DNA of 11,751 bases from Campylobacteraceae bacterium. GTDB lineage: Bacteria; Campylobacterota; Campylobacteria; Campylobacterales; Sulfurospirillaceae. The stretch covers positions 1-11,751 of the forward strand of contig JAFLKZ010000013.1 of NCBI GenBank assembly GCA_019162915.1, given 5' to 3'. The notes below the pieces were generated by a model that was given only the letters and a program-made list of their open reading frames with translations, had not been told where the DNA came from and searched no databases. Positions within the stretch are counted from its first letter, which is position 1. Each line of letters starts with the position of its first letter. The position numbers were made by a program, and so were the translations under genes. This document shows positions 1 through 6,625 of this stretch, one piece after another.

Positions 1-135
1 AGGCGTAAGGAGAAAGTGAGTGTAAGCATCTGTTAAAAAACTATTTTGAAGCATAAGAGCAAGAAAAGTAACTATAATAAGAATGATTCCAGAAGAAGAC
101 TCTTTTTTTATAAATTCTCGAGCATGTCCAAACAT
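1..135 (-). CDS. nhaA: Na+/H+ antiporter NhaA, N-terminal 45 residues only (runs off the left edge)
   Basis: NhaA is an inner-membrane antiporter that expels Na+ in exchange for protons, for pH and sodium homeostasis. The visible product starts MFGHAREFIKKESSSGIILI and continues into a hydrophobic stretch ending in QNSFLTDAYTHFLLTP. This matches the NhaA start: a short amphipathic N-terminus, the (S/A)SGGIxLI motif, the first transmembrane helix, then an N-S turn leading to the (Y/H)xxFLxTP segment. Start choice: the ATG at 135-133 is preceded by AAGGG five bases upstream, and an extended -10 lies about 25 bases upstream. It lies 62 bases downstream of mnmE on the same strand. Because it has its own promoter it is probably a separate transcription unit. 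The rest of the gene, including the ion-binding aspartates, is outside the window. Confidence 0.82.
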   Translation of the reverse strand, partial: MFGHAREFIKKESSSGIILIIVTFLALMLQNSFLTDAYTHFLLTP

Positions 136-159
136 AAAAACCCTTTTTTAGTTGGTTTT

Positions 160-168
160 ATAATAGCA
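160..168 (-). promoter_or_regulatory. Probable extended -10 promoter for nhaA
   Basis: On the minus strand TGC-TATTAT (168 to 160) fits the extended -10 pattern TGnTATAAT with one mismatch. It lies in the mnmE-nhaA gap and would start transcription near 153, about 18 bases before the ATG. I see no clear -35, which is usual for Campylobacterota sigma-70 promoters. Confidence 0.5.
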
Positions 169-197
169 CAATTTCTTAAACAAATATTAAATATTCT

Positions 198-1535
198 CTA
201 CTTCCCAAGGCAAAAACTACTGAACATTTTATCCAAAATCTCATCTCGCTCAAACGCCATCGTTATCGAAGATATACTCTCAATAGCCTCATTGATATGA
301 AATGCAAAAAGTTCAAGTTGCCCAGCGCTAAGGAGTGTTTGACTGTTTTCAATACTCTCATATGCTTTGCGAACAGCTTCTATTTGTCTTGTGGAAGTTA
401 GCATAACCGTGTCATCGACCAAAGAAGAATCCAATATCAATCTGATTTTTTCGATGATATCTTCACTACTTTTTTTACAACTAAATTCGCTAAAGTCATC
501 TCCTAAAAGTGTCTTATCAAAGGCATTTTCTAAATCAGATTTATTTAAAACTTTTAAAATGTGTTTAGTTTCTTCGTATTGTTTGACAATACTTAATATT
601 TCGATGTCTTCTTTATCATTAGGTCTGCTATTATCAAACATTGCAATAACAATTTGTGATTCTTCTATGGCTACGATGGAACGCTCAATTCCTATCTTTT
701 CAATTGTATCATGGGCTTCTCGAATACCCGCTGTATCAACAATTTTAATCAAATGAGTTCCCACTCTTATCTCTTCTTCAACCGTATCTCGTGTCGTTCC
801 TGCGATATCACTGATGATAGCGCGCTCATAATTTAAAAGAGAATTTAGAAGTGAGCTTTTACCAACATTGGGTTTACCTACGATAGCCACTTTAAAGCCA
901 TTCATAAGCCCATATCGTCGCTTACTACTCTCATATGTTCTGTGCAGTTCAACTTTTAAAATTTCTAGTCTTTGTGCGATAGAGTCTAAAAGATCTAGGG
1001 GTAAATCTTCTTCTGCATAATCGATATTAACCTCGACATACGCTAAAATATCAATCAATAAATCTCTTACATGTAAAACAAAATCTTTGAGTTCACCTTT
1101 TAACTGTCGCGCCAATATCTTAGCAGCATCAACACTTTTTGTCTCAATTAATGCCGCGATAGCTTCTGCCTCACTTAAATCAATACGTCCATTTAAAAAA
1201 GCTCTTTTAGAAAATTCACCAGGATTTGCCACTCTTGCACCATTGGCAATAATCATATCTAAAACCATACGTGCAACTACAAAACCACCATGACACTGAA
1301 ATTCTACGACATCTTCAGTCGTAAAACTATGAGGCGCTTTAAAATAGATAATGATAGCTTGGTCTATGGGATCATTTTGAGCATCATATAAAAAAGACAA
1401 AGTTGCCATTCGAGGAGTTAATACCTCTTTGTGAGAAAGTTTGTGAGCGATAGTAAGAGCGTTAGGTCCACTAACTCTTACGATGGCAATGGACCCAATT
1501 CCTGCACTAGTGGCAATAGCAGCAATAGTATCTAT
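198..1535 (-). CDS. mnmE: tRNA-modification GTPase MnmE (TrmE), apparent ATA start
   Basis: MnmE works with MnmG (GidA) to install the cmnm5/mnm5 group on wobble uridine 34 of several tRNAs. With the start used here it has 445 residues, normal for the family. The N-terminal folate-binding domain begins DTIAAIATSAGIGSIAIVR. The G domain has the P-loop GKPNVGKS (about 220-227), the DIAGTTRDT switch (243-251), DTAG (267-270) and NKSD (331-334). The C-terminus ends in FCLGK, with the conserved cysteine of the FC(I/L/V)GK signature. The first ATG (1409) would delete 42 residues of the conserved N-terminal domain. Upstream of it there is no ATG, GTG, TTG or CTG before the in-frame stop; the codon exactly where homologues have Met (MDTI...) is ATA at 1535-1533. 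It follows AGGA at a spacing of seven and overlaps the jag stop by four bases (ATAG). Gene identity is certain; the start codon is inferred. Confidence 0.93.
   Translation of the reverse strand: MDTIAAIATSAGIGSIAIVRVSGPNALTIAHKLSHKEVLTPRMATLSFLYDAQNDPIDQAIIIYFKAPHSFTTEDVVEFQCHGGFVVARMVLDMIIANGARVANPGEFSKRAFLNGRIDLSEAEAIAALIETKSVDAAKILARQLKGELKDFVLHVRDLLIDILAYVEVNIDYAEEDLPLDLLDSIAQRLEILKVELHRTYESSKRRYGLMNGFKVAIVGKPNVGKSSLLNSLLNYERAIISDIAGTTRDTVEEEIRVGTHLIKIVDTAGIREAHDTIEKIGIERSIVAIEESQIVIAMFDNSRPNDKEDIEILSIVKQYEETKHILKVLNKSDLENAFDKTLLGDDFSEFSCKKSSEDIIEKIRLILDSSLVDDTVMLTSTRQIEAVRKAYESIENSQTLLSAGQLELFAFHINEAIESISSITMAFERDEILDKMFSSFCLGK
1067..1076. repeat. TTACATGTAA palindrome, copy 1 (inside mnmE)
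   Basis: A perfect 10-bp palindrome read in the mnmE frame as Leu-His-Val (VLHVRD). It is one of six identical copies in the window. Confidence 0.8.
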
Positions 1536-2554
1536 GAATTTTTCCTATTAAAATCATTCACGACGATAAACTTTCCACCCTCTTTACCAGACTTAATTCC
1601 CACATATTTTTCAGGAAATTCAGCTCTTAAAGCTTCTAATGCGATTTTTATCAAGACGCCATCAAGAATTCTAGTTTGACCTCTTCCGCTATTTCTAATC
1701 CGTTCAATCACAGGTATAAGATACTTTTCAATCATCTCTTCTTGATTTTTCAAAAATTCAGCAATCTCAAGTCTAATATTTAAACCATACTTGATATTAA
1801 TCCAGTTATACAAAAGGTAAGAGAGTGCTTTATAACGATACCCTTCTTTTCCAATCAAAAGTGCTGCATCTTCTCCACTAAATTCTATTAAAATAGTATC
1901 TTCATTATATTTAGTCACAACTGGTGAAGATACGGCAAAACAACTATATTTGAAAAGATTTTGAACTTGCACTCTTATCTCATCAATCACTTCGCTAATT
2001 TCTCTTTTTTCATGATGAAAATTTTGATCAATTTGACTTGGAGCATTACTCTGTTTCATTTCTTTAGGTAAAGGTTTAGGAGAAGCAATTTCTTGTTTTA
2101 TTTCTACCTTTGGTACAAAAACTTCTTTCTTTTCTACTTTTTTGATTTCGACTGGTTCTTGCTTTTTTTCAACAACATTGTCTAACCCTTCAGAACTTTT
2201 AACAAAATCTCTATTTTTATTTTTGTTTCTTCTATTTTTATTTCTTCTACTCTTCTCGCTTTTACGCTCTTCTGATACCACTACATTTTCGTCATGTTGC
2301 TCAACAGTCTTAGTAGGAATAAAATCTCTTTTATCCCTACTGCTATTATTGTCTCTATAGTTACTGTCTCTCGTTTCTTTTGATTTGTTATTTTTGCGTT
2401 CTACCTCGATAATAGCGCTTTTCTTGAACATGCCCAAAAAACCGCTAGAACCATTTTGAAGAACATTTATTTCTAAGTCTACCACAGAACAAGACAATTC
2501 ACTCGCCGCTTTAGAATAAGCTTCTTGTAATGTCGGTGCTTCAACTTTTATCAT
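1532..2554 (-). CDS. jag: Jag/KhpB-type RNA-binding protein
   Basis: This is a KH-domain RNA-binding protein of the Jag (SpoIIIJ-associated, KhpB) family, usually encoded beside yidC and thought to act in RNA-level control of cell envelope and division functions. Residues 1-52 are a Jag_N domain, with the typical GSSGFLGMFKKSAIIEVE end. Residues about 53-180 form a highly charged low-complexity linker, including a tandem RRNKN RRNKN, a KKVEKK stretch and many Ser/Asp/Asn. The KH domain (about 195-280) has the GxxG loop IGKEG (234-238). The C-terminal part (about 281-335) resembles a divergent R3H domain (GRGQTRILDGVLIKIALEALRAEFP...). The start ATG overlaps the yidC stop by four bases (ATGA), indicating translational coupling. 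The stop TAG overlaps the presumed ATA start of mnmE. The linker makes the protein longer than the roughly 200-residue Firmicutes forms. Confidence 0.9.
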   Translation of the reverse strand: MIKVEAPTLQEAYSKAASELSCSVVDLEINVLQNGSSGFLGMFKKSAIIEVERKNNKSKETRDSNYRDNNSSRDKRDFIPTKTVEQHDENVVVSEERKSEKSRRNKNRRNKNKNRDFVKSSEGLDNVVEKKQEPVEIKKVEKKEVFVPKVEIKQEIASPKPLPKEMKQSNAPSQIDQNFHHEKREISEVIDEIRVQVQNLFKYSCFAVSSPVVTKYNEDTILIEFSGEDAALLIGKEGYRYKALSYLLYNWINIKYGLNIRLEIAEFLKNQEEMIEKYLIPVIERIRNSGRGQTRILDGVLIKIALEALRAEFPEKYVGIKSGKEGGKFIVVNDFNRKNS

Positions 2555-4146
2555 TTCTCAGCCTTTTCTTCTTCATGTTTTTTTGCAAAAAGTTTATTAA
2601 CATAAAACTGCTGTACGATAGAGGCTAGGTTGTTTGTAAACCAGTACAAAGTCAGACCTGCTGGGAAGGTAACAAAGAAAAAGGTAAATACAAGTGGTAA
2701 AAATTTCATAATCTTTTCTTGCATTGGATCAGTAAAGCTTGTAGGTGTAATTCTTTGATGGATAAACATCGTCAAACCCATAGCAACGGGGAGAATATAA
2801 AACGGATCCATCACTGCTAAATCTTGTACCCATAAGATCCACGCAGCACCCTTAAGTTCAATCGCATTTTGCAATACTCTATAAATTGCAAAAAAGACAG
2901 GAATTTGTAAAATAATAGGTAAACAACCACCCATTGGATTGGCGCCATGTTTTTTGTAGAGTTCCATCATATGGGTATTTAATTTTTGTTTGTCATCACC
3001 ATATTTTTTCTGTAATTCTTTGATTTTAGGAGCAAGTTCTTTGAGTTTATTCATCGATACCATACCTTTGTACGTCAAAGGATAAAGCACCAAACGAATA
3101 ATAACTGTCATTCCAACAATAGCCCAACCCCAGTTACCAAATAATCCATGTAGATAAGAAAGTAACATAAACAGTGGCTTTGCGATGAAGGTAAAAAATC
3201 CATATTCAACAACATCGGTTAATTCTGGATTGATAGACTTTAGTTTTTGAAACTCTTTAGGCCCGATATAACCACTAAGTTTAAAGTCTTCATTACCTTT
3301 TACAAAAAGAAGTGGATTTTTGTCTTTTCCCACAGAAACAACAGTATCTAAACCTTTTTCTAGCTCATAGAAAAAGGTTGTATAGTATTTATCTGAAGAA
3401 GCTACAATTTTTGAATTTAAAAATCTATCATCACCTTTAGCATCACCATCGTCAATAGTTTTGATAGTACCATCAGCTTTTTTAACAAGGGCCCCATGAA
3501 AAGTGTAGCTGTCAACTGCAATATTAGGATGAAAACCAGGAGCAATAAAATACTCTTTAGCATCACTAAGCTTTACATGTAAATCATATTTACCTGATGG
3601 AAAAAATGTTAATGTTTTAGTCAGAGTAAGGGCACCTAATGTTTGCGTTAAGACGATACTGCTTCCAGCTTCATTAACTTCAACCAAACTTTTATCTGCG
3701 CTATAAGACATTACGAAAGCATCTTCATTGATTTTTTTATCGCTAAATCTTACTTCAAGAGGAAGAAGATTTTGAGATATGTCCACTAATTGAAATCGCT
3801 CGCCTTTTTCATCTTTGTACTTGGCTTCTTCAAGATAAAATTTGGCTATCCTACCCAATCTATCAATGTGCAACTCATAAGAAGCGGCTTTGATAGTAGC
3901 GATAATTTCACTCTCTTTATTACTCGTAAGAGGAGCATTAACGCTTGCTGCGACATTATCAACAGATACAGGTGCAGATGTTGAATTTGGAGCAATATCT
4001 TTTTGCTCAGATGTTGACTTTACGACTTCCGTTTGTGCTTGTGGAATAATTTTTGGAATAAAAAAATGATCATATGCTGCAAAAAACAAAAATGATAAAG
4101 CTGTTGCAATTATAATTCTCATCTGGCTACTTAGTTTATCTATCAC
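2551..4146 (-). CDS. yidC: Membrane protein insertase YidC
   Basis: YidC inserts and folds inner-membrane proteins, alone or with SecYEG. The 531 residues show the Gram-negative layout. There is an N-terminal membrane anchor (about 11-28, IIIATALSFLFFAAYDHFF), a low-complexity spacer, and a large periplasmic beta-rich domain (about 80-310). The conserved five-helix insertase core runs from about 318 to 520. The core contains the essential hydrophilic-groove arginine (R351 in IIRLVLYPL), the cytoplasmic coiled-coil hairpin (NKLKELAPKIKELQKKYGDD, 366-385), NPMGGCLPIILQIPVFFAIYRVL, and the last helices with FPAGLTLYWFTNN. The start is GTG at 4146-4144, with AGGGA six bases upstream; this places the anchor correctly and leaves only ten bases after yidD. 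The stop overlaps the jag start by four bases. The lysine/glutamate-rich tail is typical. Confidence 0.97.
   Translation of the reverse strand: MIDKLSSQMRIIIATALSFLFFAAYDHFFIPKIIPQAQTEVVKSTSEQKDIAPNSTSAPVSVDNVAASVNAPLTSNKESEIIATIKAASYELHIDRLGRIAKFYLEEAKYKDEKGERFQLVDISQNLLPLEVRFSDKKINEDAFVMSYSADKSLVEVNEAGSSIVLTQTLGALTLTKTLTFFPSGKYDLHVKLSDAKEYFIAPGFHPNIAVDSYTFHGALVKKADGTIKTIDDGDAKGDDRFLNSKIVASSDKYYTTFFYELEKGLDTVVSVGKDKNPLLFVKGNEDFKLSGYIGPKEFQKLKSINPELTDVVEYGFFTFIAKPLFMLLSYLHGLFGNWGWAIVGMTVIIRLVLYPLTYKGMVSMNKLKELAPKIKELQKKYGDDKQKLNTHMMELYKKHGANPMGGCLPIILQIPVFFAIYRVLQNAIELKGAAWILWVQDLAVMDPFYILPVAMGLTMFIHQRITPTSFTDPMQEKIMKFLPLVFTFFFVTFPAGLTLYWFTNNLASIVQQFYVNKLFAKKHEEEKAEK
3573..3582. repeat. TTACATGTAA palindrome, copy 2 (inside yidC)
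   Basis: A perfect 10-bp palindrome, here extended to TTTACATGTAAA, read in yidC as Leu-His-Val (DLHVKL, about residues 188-193). Confidence 0.8.
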
Positions 4147-4156
4147 GAGATTCCCT

Positions 4157-4492
4157 TTATTTAGATGTTTTAAAAGCTTTTACAAGATAAAAACTCTTTT
4201 TACCTTCTGGTACAAACCAAAAACAAATAGGTATACATTGGAGTTTATGAGGAGAAAGAGGAGGAGATGCGATAAATTTATTGACAACAGGATAATCAAT
4301 CCCGCCAGCAAATAGTTGATTGCATTTTAAAATACGAATAAAACTATAAAAGATAGCTTTTAAAAAACTATTGTGTAGAAGTTGCTCTTTTGCATATTGC
4401 GAACATGTAGGATAATATCTACAACTTCCATAGCCAATCAGTGTAAAAAACTTCTGATAAAGCTTTATTATAAAAAGTGCTAAAGATTTCAT
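4157..4492 (-). CDS. yidD: Membrane protein insertion efficiency factor YidD
   Basis: YidD is a small peripheral inner-membrane protein that improves YidC-dependent insertion. The family signature is clear: an N-terminal amphipathic helix (MKSLALFIIKLYQKFFT), then GYGSCRYYPTCSQYAKEQL with the conserved CRYxPTCSxYA cysteines (C24, C30), then ILKCNQLFAGGIDYPV. The product has 111 residues, about 35-40 more than the compact E. coli form. The extra C-terminal tail contains two further cysteines (LQCIPIC). Longer YidD proteins are, as far as I recall, usual in Campylobacterota. Its ATG overlaps the rnpA stop by four bases (ATGA), and it ends ten bases before yidC, whose ribosome-binding site begins right at its stop codon. 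Confidence 0.93.
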   Translation of the reverse strand: MKSLALFIIKLYQKFFTLIGYGSCRYYPTCSQYAKEQLLHNSFLKAIFYSFIRILKCNQLFAGGIDYPVVNKFIASPPLSPHKLQCIPICFWFVPEGKKSFYLVKAFKTSK

Positions 4493-4827
4493 TCTTTAAT
4501 ACAATTTAATTTTTTCATAGACCACATGACTCCCTTTTTGAGGGCTTCATAAGATATCTGATTCATCTTCTCTTTCGCTACAAAAACATATATACCGTCA
4601 TTCAAATTGTTTTGAATTTCCAAAAATATAGCACGAAGTCTACGCTTTGCTAAATTTCGCTTGATAGCATTACCGACTTTTTTACTTGCCGTAAAGCCAA
4701 CTCGTTTTTTGATATCACTATTGTAAAAAACCAAGGCACTTTCTGTGTGCCATTTTTTTGCATTGTTATAAATATATGAATACTCTCTTGTTGCCTTGAG
4801 AGTTTCATACTCTTTTAAACGGCCAAT
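4489..4827 (-). CDS. rnpA: Ribonuclease P protein component RnpA, apparent ATT start inside rpmH
   Basis: RnpA is the protein subunit of RNase P, which removes the 5' leader of pre-tRNAs. The C-terminal two thirds carry the family signature: KRVGFTASKKVGNAIKRNLAKRRLRAIF, the basic RNR-like motif that binds P RNA. A start at the first conventional codon (TTG, 4734) gives only 81 residues and removes the N-terminal helix and first strand. The frame continues upstream with GRLKEYETLKATREYSYIYN, then NAKKWHTESALVFYNSD, which is normal RnpA N-terminal sequence (KKWH-type motif). Between the upstream TAG and TTG 4734 there is no ATG, GTG, TTG or CTG. The best fit is ATT at 4827-4825, behind AGGAAGAAGAAA, giving 112 residues, the usual family size, and a 13-base overlap with rpmH. 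The gene is certain and the start is inferred. Confidence 0.9.
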   Translation of the reverse strand: MGRLKEYETLKATREYSYIYNNAKKWHTESALVFYNSDIKKRVGFTASKKVGNAIKRNLAKRRLRAIFLEIQNNLNDGIYVFVAKEKMNQISYEALKKGVMWSMKKLNCIKE

Positions 4828-4949
4828 TTTCTTCTTCCTTTGGCGCGTCTAGCAGCAATGACTTTTCTTCCACCTTTAGTCTTCATTCTTACTCTAAAAC
4901 CGTGTGTGCGTTTTTTTGGAGTATTGTGTGGCTGATAAGTTCTTTTCAT
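4815..4949 (-). CDS. rpmH: 50S ribosomal protein L34
   Basis: L34 is a small, highly basic protein of the large ribosomal subunit. The 44-residue product begins MKRTYQPHNTPKKRTHGFRV and ends with KAKGRRKLAV-type sequence (here AARRAKGRRKLAV), matching the family along its full length. The ATG at 4949 is preceded by AAGGA about seven bases upstream. It is the first gene of the operon that continues into rnpA, yidD, yidC, jag and mnmE. Its last 13 bases overlap the apparent rnpA start. Unlike in many other bacteria, dnaA is not its upstream neighbour here; a metabolic ligase gene is. Confidence 0.98.
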   Translation of the reverse strand: MKRTYQPHNTPKKRTHGFRVRMKTKGGRKVIAARRAKGRRKLAV

Positions 4950-4977
4950 TAAAAGTCCTTTTATAAAAAATAATTTA

Positions 4978-4994
4978 AGGTACGGATTTTACCT
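4978..4994 (-). promoter_or_regulatory. Probable promoter of the rpmH-rnpA-yidD-yidC-jag-mnmE operon
   Basis: On the minus strand TAAAAT (4991 to 4986) is a plausible -10. It would start transcription near 4979 and leave a leader of about 30 bases with AAGGA before the rpmH ATG. The hexamer lies within a short inverted repeat AGGTA-N7-TACCT (4978-4994), which may be chance or an operator. No convincing -35 is visible. Confidence 0.4.
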
Positions 4995-5017
4995 CAACTT
5001 TACTTAAAATTGCATAA

Positions 5018-5046
5018 GCTTAAATTAAGCGCACCTTTACATGTAA
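5018..5046 (-). terminator. Weak possible terminator after the ligase gene
   Basis: Just downstream of the ligase stop (minus strand) lie two short inverted repeats. CCTT-N7-AAGG is built around a TTACATGTAA copy (5037-5046), and the 13-base palindrome GCTTAATTTAAGC spans 5030-5018. Neither has a strong U-tract, so termination here is uncertain; read-through into rpmH is possible. Confidence 0.25.
5037..5046. repeat. TTACATGTAA palindrome, copy 3 (intergenic)
   Basis: This copy lies between the end of the ligase gene (5051) and the rpmH promoter, embedded in a short imperfect hairpin. Confidence 0.8.
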
Positions 5047-5050
5047 GGCT

Positions 5051-6625
5051 TTATCGTACCTCTAAAACTTGTTTTTTTAACACTTCTTTGTCTATCTTTC
5101 CCTCACTTGGAGAAGTAACCGGAAGTTTTTCTTTGTAAATAATAATAGTCGGGATCATATGGTTAGGAAGATGCTTTTTTAACTCAAAAAGTATCTCATT
5201 TTTAGGCAATTCTCTTTTAGCACTATACACCATCACGATTTCTTCTTCTGTTTTTTCATTTTCTATCGAAAAAACGGCACACTGCGCGATATCAATCACT
5301 CTATCATGAACCACGCTTTCTATCTCATAAGGACTAATTCTAAAGCCACATGATTTTATCATGTCATCTTTTCGTGAAACAAAATAGATATAATCTTCTT
5401 CATCTCTATACACAAAATCACCACTACATACAACAATTTCATCGGTTAAATCACCTTCTAAATTGACGATATTTTTCAAAATCTGAATACTTTGAAGACG
5501 CTTTTGTGTATCTTCTTTTGATTTCCAATATCCCTTATAGATATAACCACCACGATGAATGAGCTCCCCTATTTCACGTGGTTTACATTCAAAGCCTTGT
5601 TCATTGAGTATATGTATCTCAACGCCTGGAATTGGCTTGCCAATAGAATTAGGACGGATTTTAAGCTGGCTTGGATCAAGATAGGTGGAGCGAAAGGCTT
5701 CTGTTAATCCGTGCATTGAGAAAAACTGTGCGTTAGGGTAGCGCTCTTCGATGTCATTAATCATTTTTGGAGTTATTTTTCCACCCGATGATGTCACGAT
5801 GCGTAGATTTACTAAAAGCTTAGGATTAGGAATACGCTTTATGTCACCTTCAAACATCTGCGTGATATGGGGAGGCATCAGTGGTAAAATCGTTACCTTG
5901 TCGTTAATAAGATGATTGAAAAAATCTGCTGGCAGCACAAGCGAATGTATCGCCAAAGTAGCATTGTTATAAATAGCACAAAAGATTTGATTCAAACCAT
6001 AATCAAGAATGAAAGGCAACGTACCAGAGATGACATCATCGCTTTTAAGATGAAGATACTGTGACACAACCCTTGCGCTATCGATGAGATTTCGATGTGT
6101 GATAACGATACCTTTTGGAAATCCACTCACCCCAAAGCTATACGTAATAGCCGCATTTTTATAATCTCCAATATTACACGTATAAACATCACTACAACAT
6201 TTATAAATCTCTTCAAAAGAAACAATATCACGCTCAATCGCTTCATATGTAACGATTTTACCATCATACTTAATCTCATCAATGTTTTTAATCTTCGCTT
6301 TGTCGGTGATAATACACTTAATATTGCAATCTTTAACGATATGCTCTACTTGTTCTGGCTTTAACAGTCTTGAAATGGGAACAAAAATATACTCAGTTGA
6401 TAAAAGTGCCAAGATAGCGATGACTTGTTCACTCCCTTTATGAGAGTAGATACCGATACGTGAACCACTTTCTAATTTTAATTCACTAAAGTATCTGGCT
6501 ATTTGATTGACTTTTTTATACAACTCTCCAAAAGTTAACTGCTTTTGACCATCAATGATAGCGATTTTATCAGGACAAATTTCATTGGCTTTTTCGATGA
6601 GCGTTCGTATACAATTTATAGACAT
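5051..6625 (-). CDS. Stand-alone AMP-forming acyl/aminoacyl ligase of the glutamate mutase operon
   Basis: This is an ANL-superfamily adenylating enzyme of 524 residues that activates a carboxylic acid as an acyl-AMP. Visible motifs are an A3 P-loop YSFGVSGFPKG (162-172), an A4 region LPFILDYGLNQ (203-213), A5 SMHGLTEAFRS (303-313), A7 SGD (401-403), A8 SRKDDMIKSCGFRISPYEIE (417-436) and A10 SEGKID with the catalytic lysine K510. The wording around VPISRLLKPEQVEHIVKDC and GLTEAFRSTYLDP resembles the AMP ligases associated with exosortase A systems, but no exosortase gene is seen here. The A3 loop is unusual: Phe164 and Val166 replace the common Ser and Thr/Ser. Start: ATG at 6625 with AGGAG five bases upstream, overlapping glmL by ten bases. 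From context the substrate may be 3-methylaspartate, glutamate or a derivative, transferred to CoA, a carrier protein or an amine; none is proven. No carrier domain is fused. Confidence 0.85.
   Translation of the reverse strand: MSINCIRTLIEKANEICPDKIAIIDGQKQLTFGELYKKVNQIARYFSELKLESGSRIGIYSHKGSEQVIAILALLSTEYIFVPISRLLKPEQVEHIVKDCNIKCIITDKAKIKNIDEIKYDGKIVTYEAIERDIVSFEEIYKCCSDVYTCNIGDYKNAAITYSFGVSGFPKGIVITHRNLIDSARVVSQYLHLKSDDVISGTLPFILDYGLNQIFCAIYNNATLAIHSLVLPADFFNHLINDKVTILPLMPPHITQMFEGDIKRIPNPKLLVNLRIVTSSGGKITPKMINDIEERYPNAQFFSMHGLTEAFRSTYLDPSQLKIRPNSIGKPIPGVEIHILNEQGFECKPREIGELIHRGGYIYKGYWKSKEDTQKRLQSIQILKNIVNLEGDLTDEIVVCSGDFVYRDEEDYIYFVSRKDDMIKSCGFRISPYEIESVVHDRVIDIAQCAVFSIENEKTEEEIVMVYSAKRELPKNEILFELKKHLPNHMIPTIIIYKEKLPVTSPSEGKIDKEVLKKQVLEVR

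Noticed and set aside
46..300. Open frame of 84 codons on the plus strand at the left edge
   Set aside because: It lies antisense to the nhaA start and the mnmE 3' end, both of which are convincing; its composition is that of a shadow frame.
367..756. Plus-strand open frame of 129 codons
   Set aside because: It is the antisense of the MnmE G domain, without a ribosome-binding site or recognisable content.
198..1409. mnmE starting at ATG 1409 (403 residues)
   Set aside because: It would remove the conserved folate-binding N-terminus that is intact upstream in the same frame.
1527..1550. A programmed -1 frameshift fusing Jag to MnmE
   Set aside because: The site (G AAA AAT) is not a proper slippery heptamer, and the AGGA plus ATA arrangement explains the junction more simply.
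2190..2260. RRNKN tandem in jag as a minisatellite or mobile repeat
   Set aside because: There are only two short units within a low-complexity basic linker, which is normal for Jag proteins with long linkers.
4489..4734. rnpA starting at TTG 4734 (81 residues)
   Set aside because: It is too short for RnpA, it lacks the N-terminal KKWH-type region and it has no good ribosome-binding site.
4950..5050. Replication origin next to rpmH
   Set aside because: There is no dnaA gene, DnaA-box cluster or AT-rich unwinding array in this 100-base gap; it holds only a promoter and short inverted repeats.
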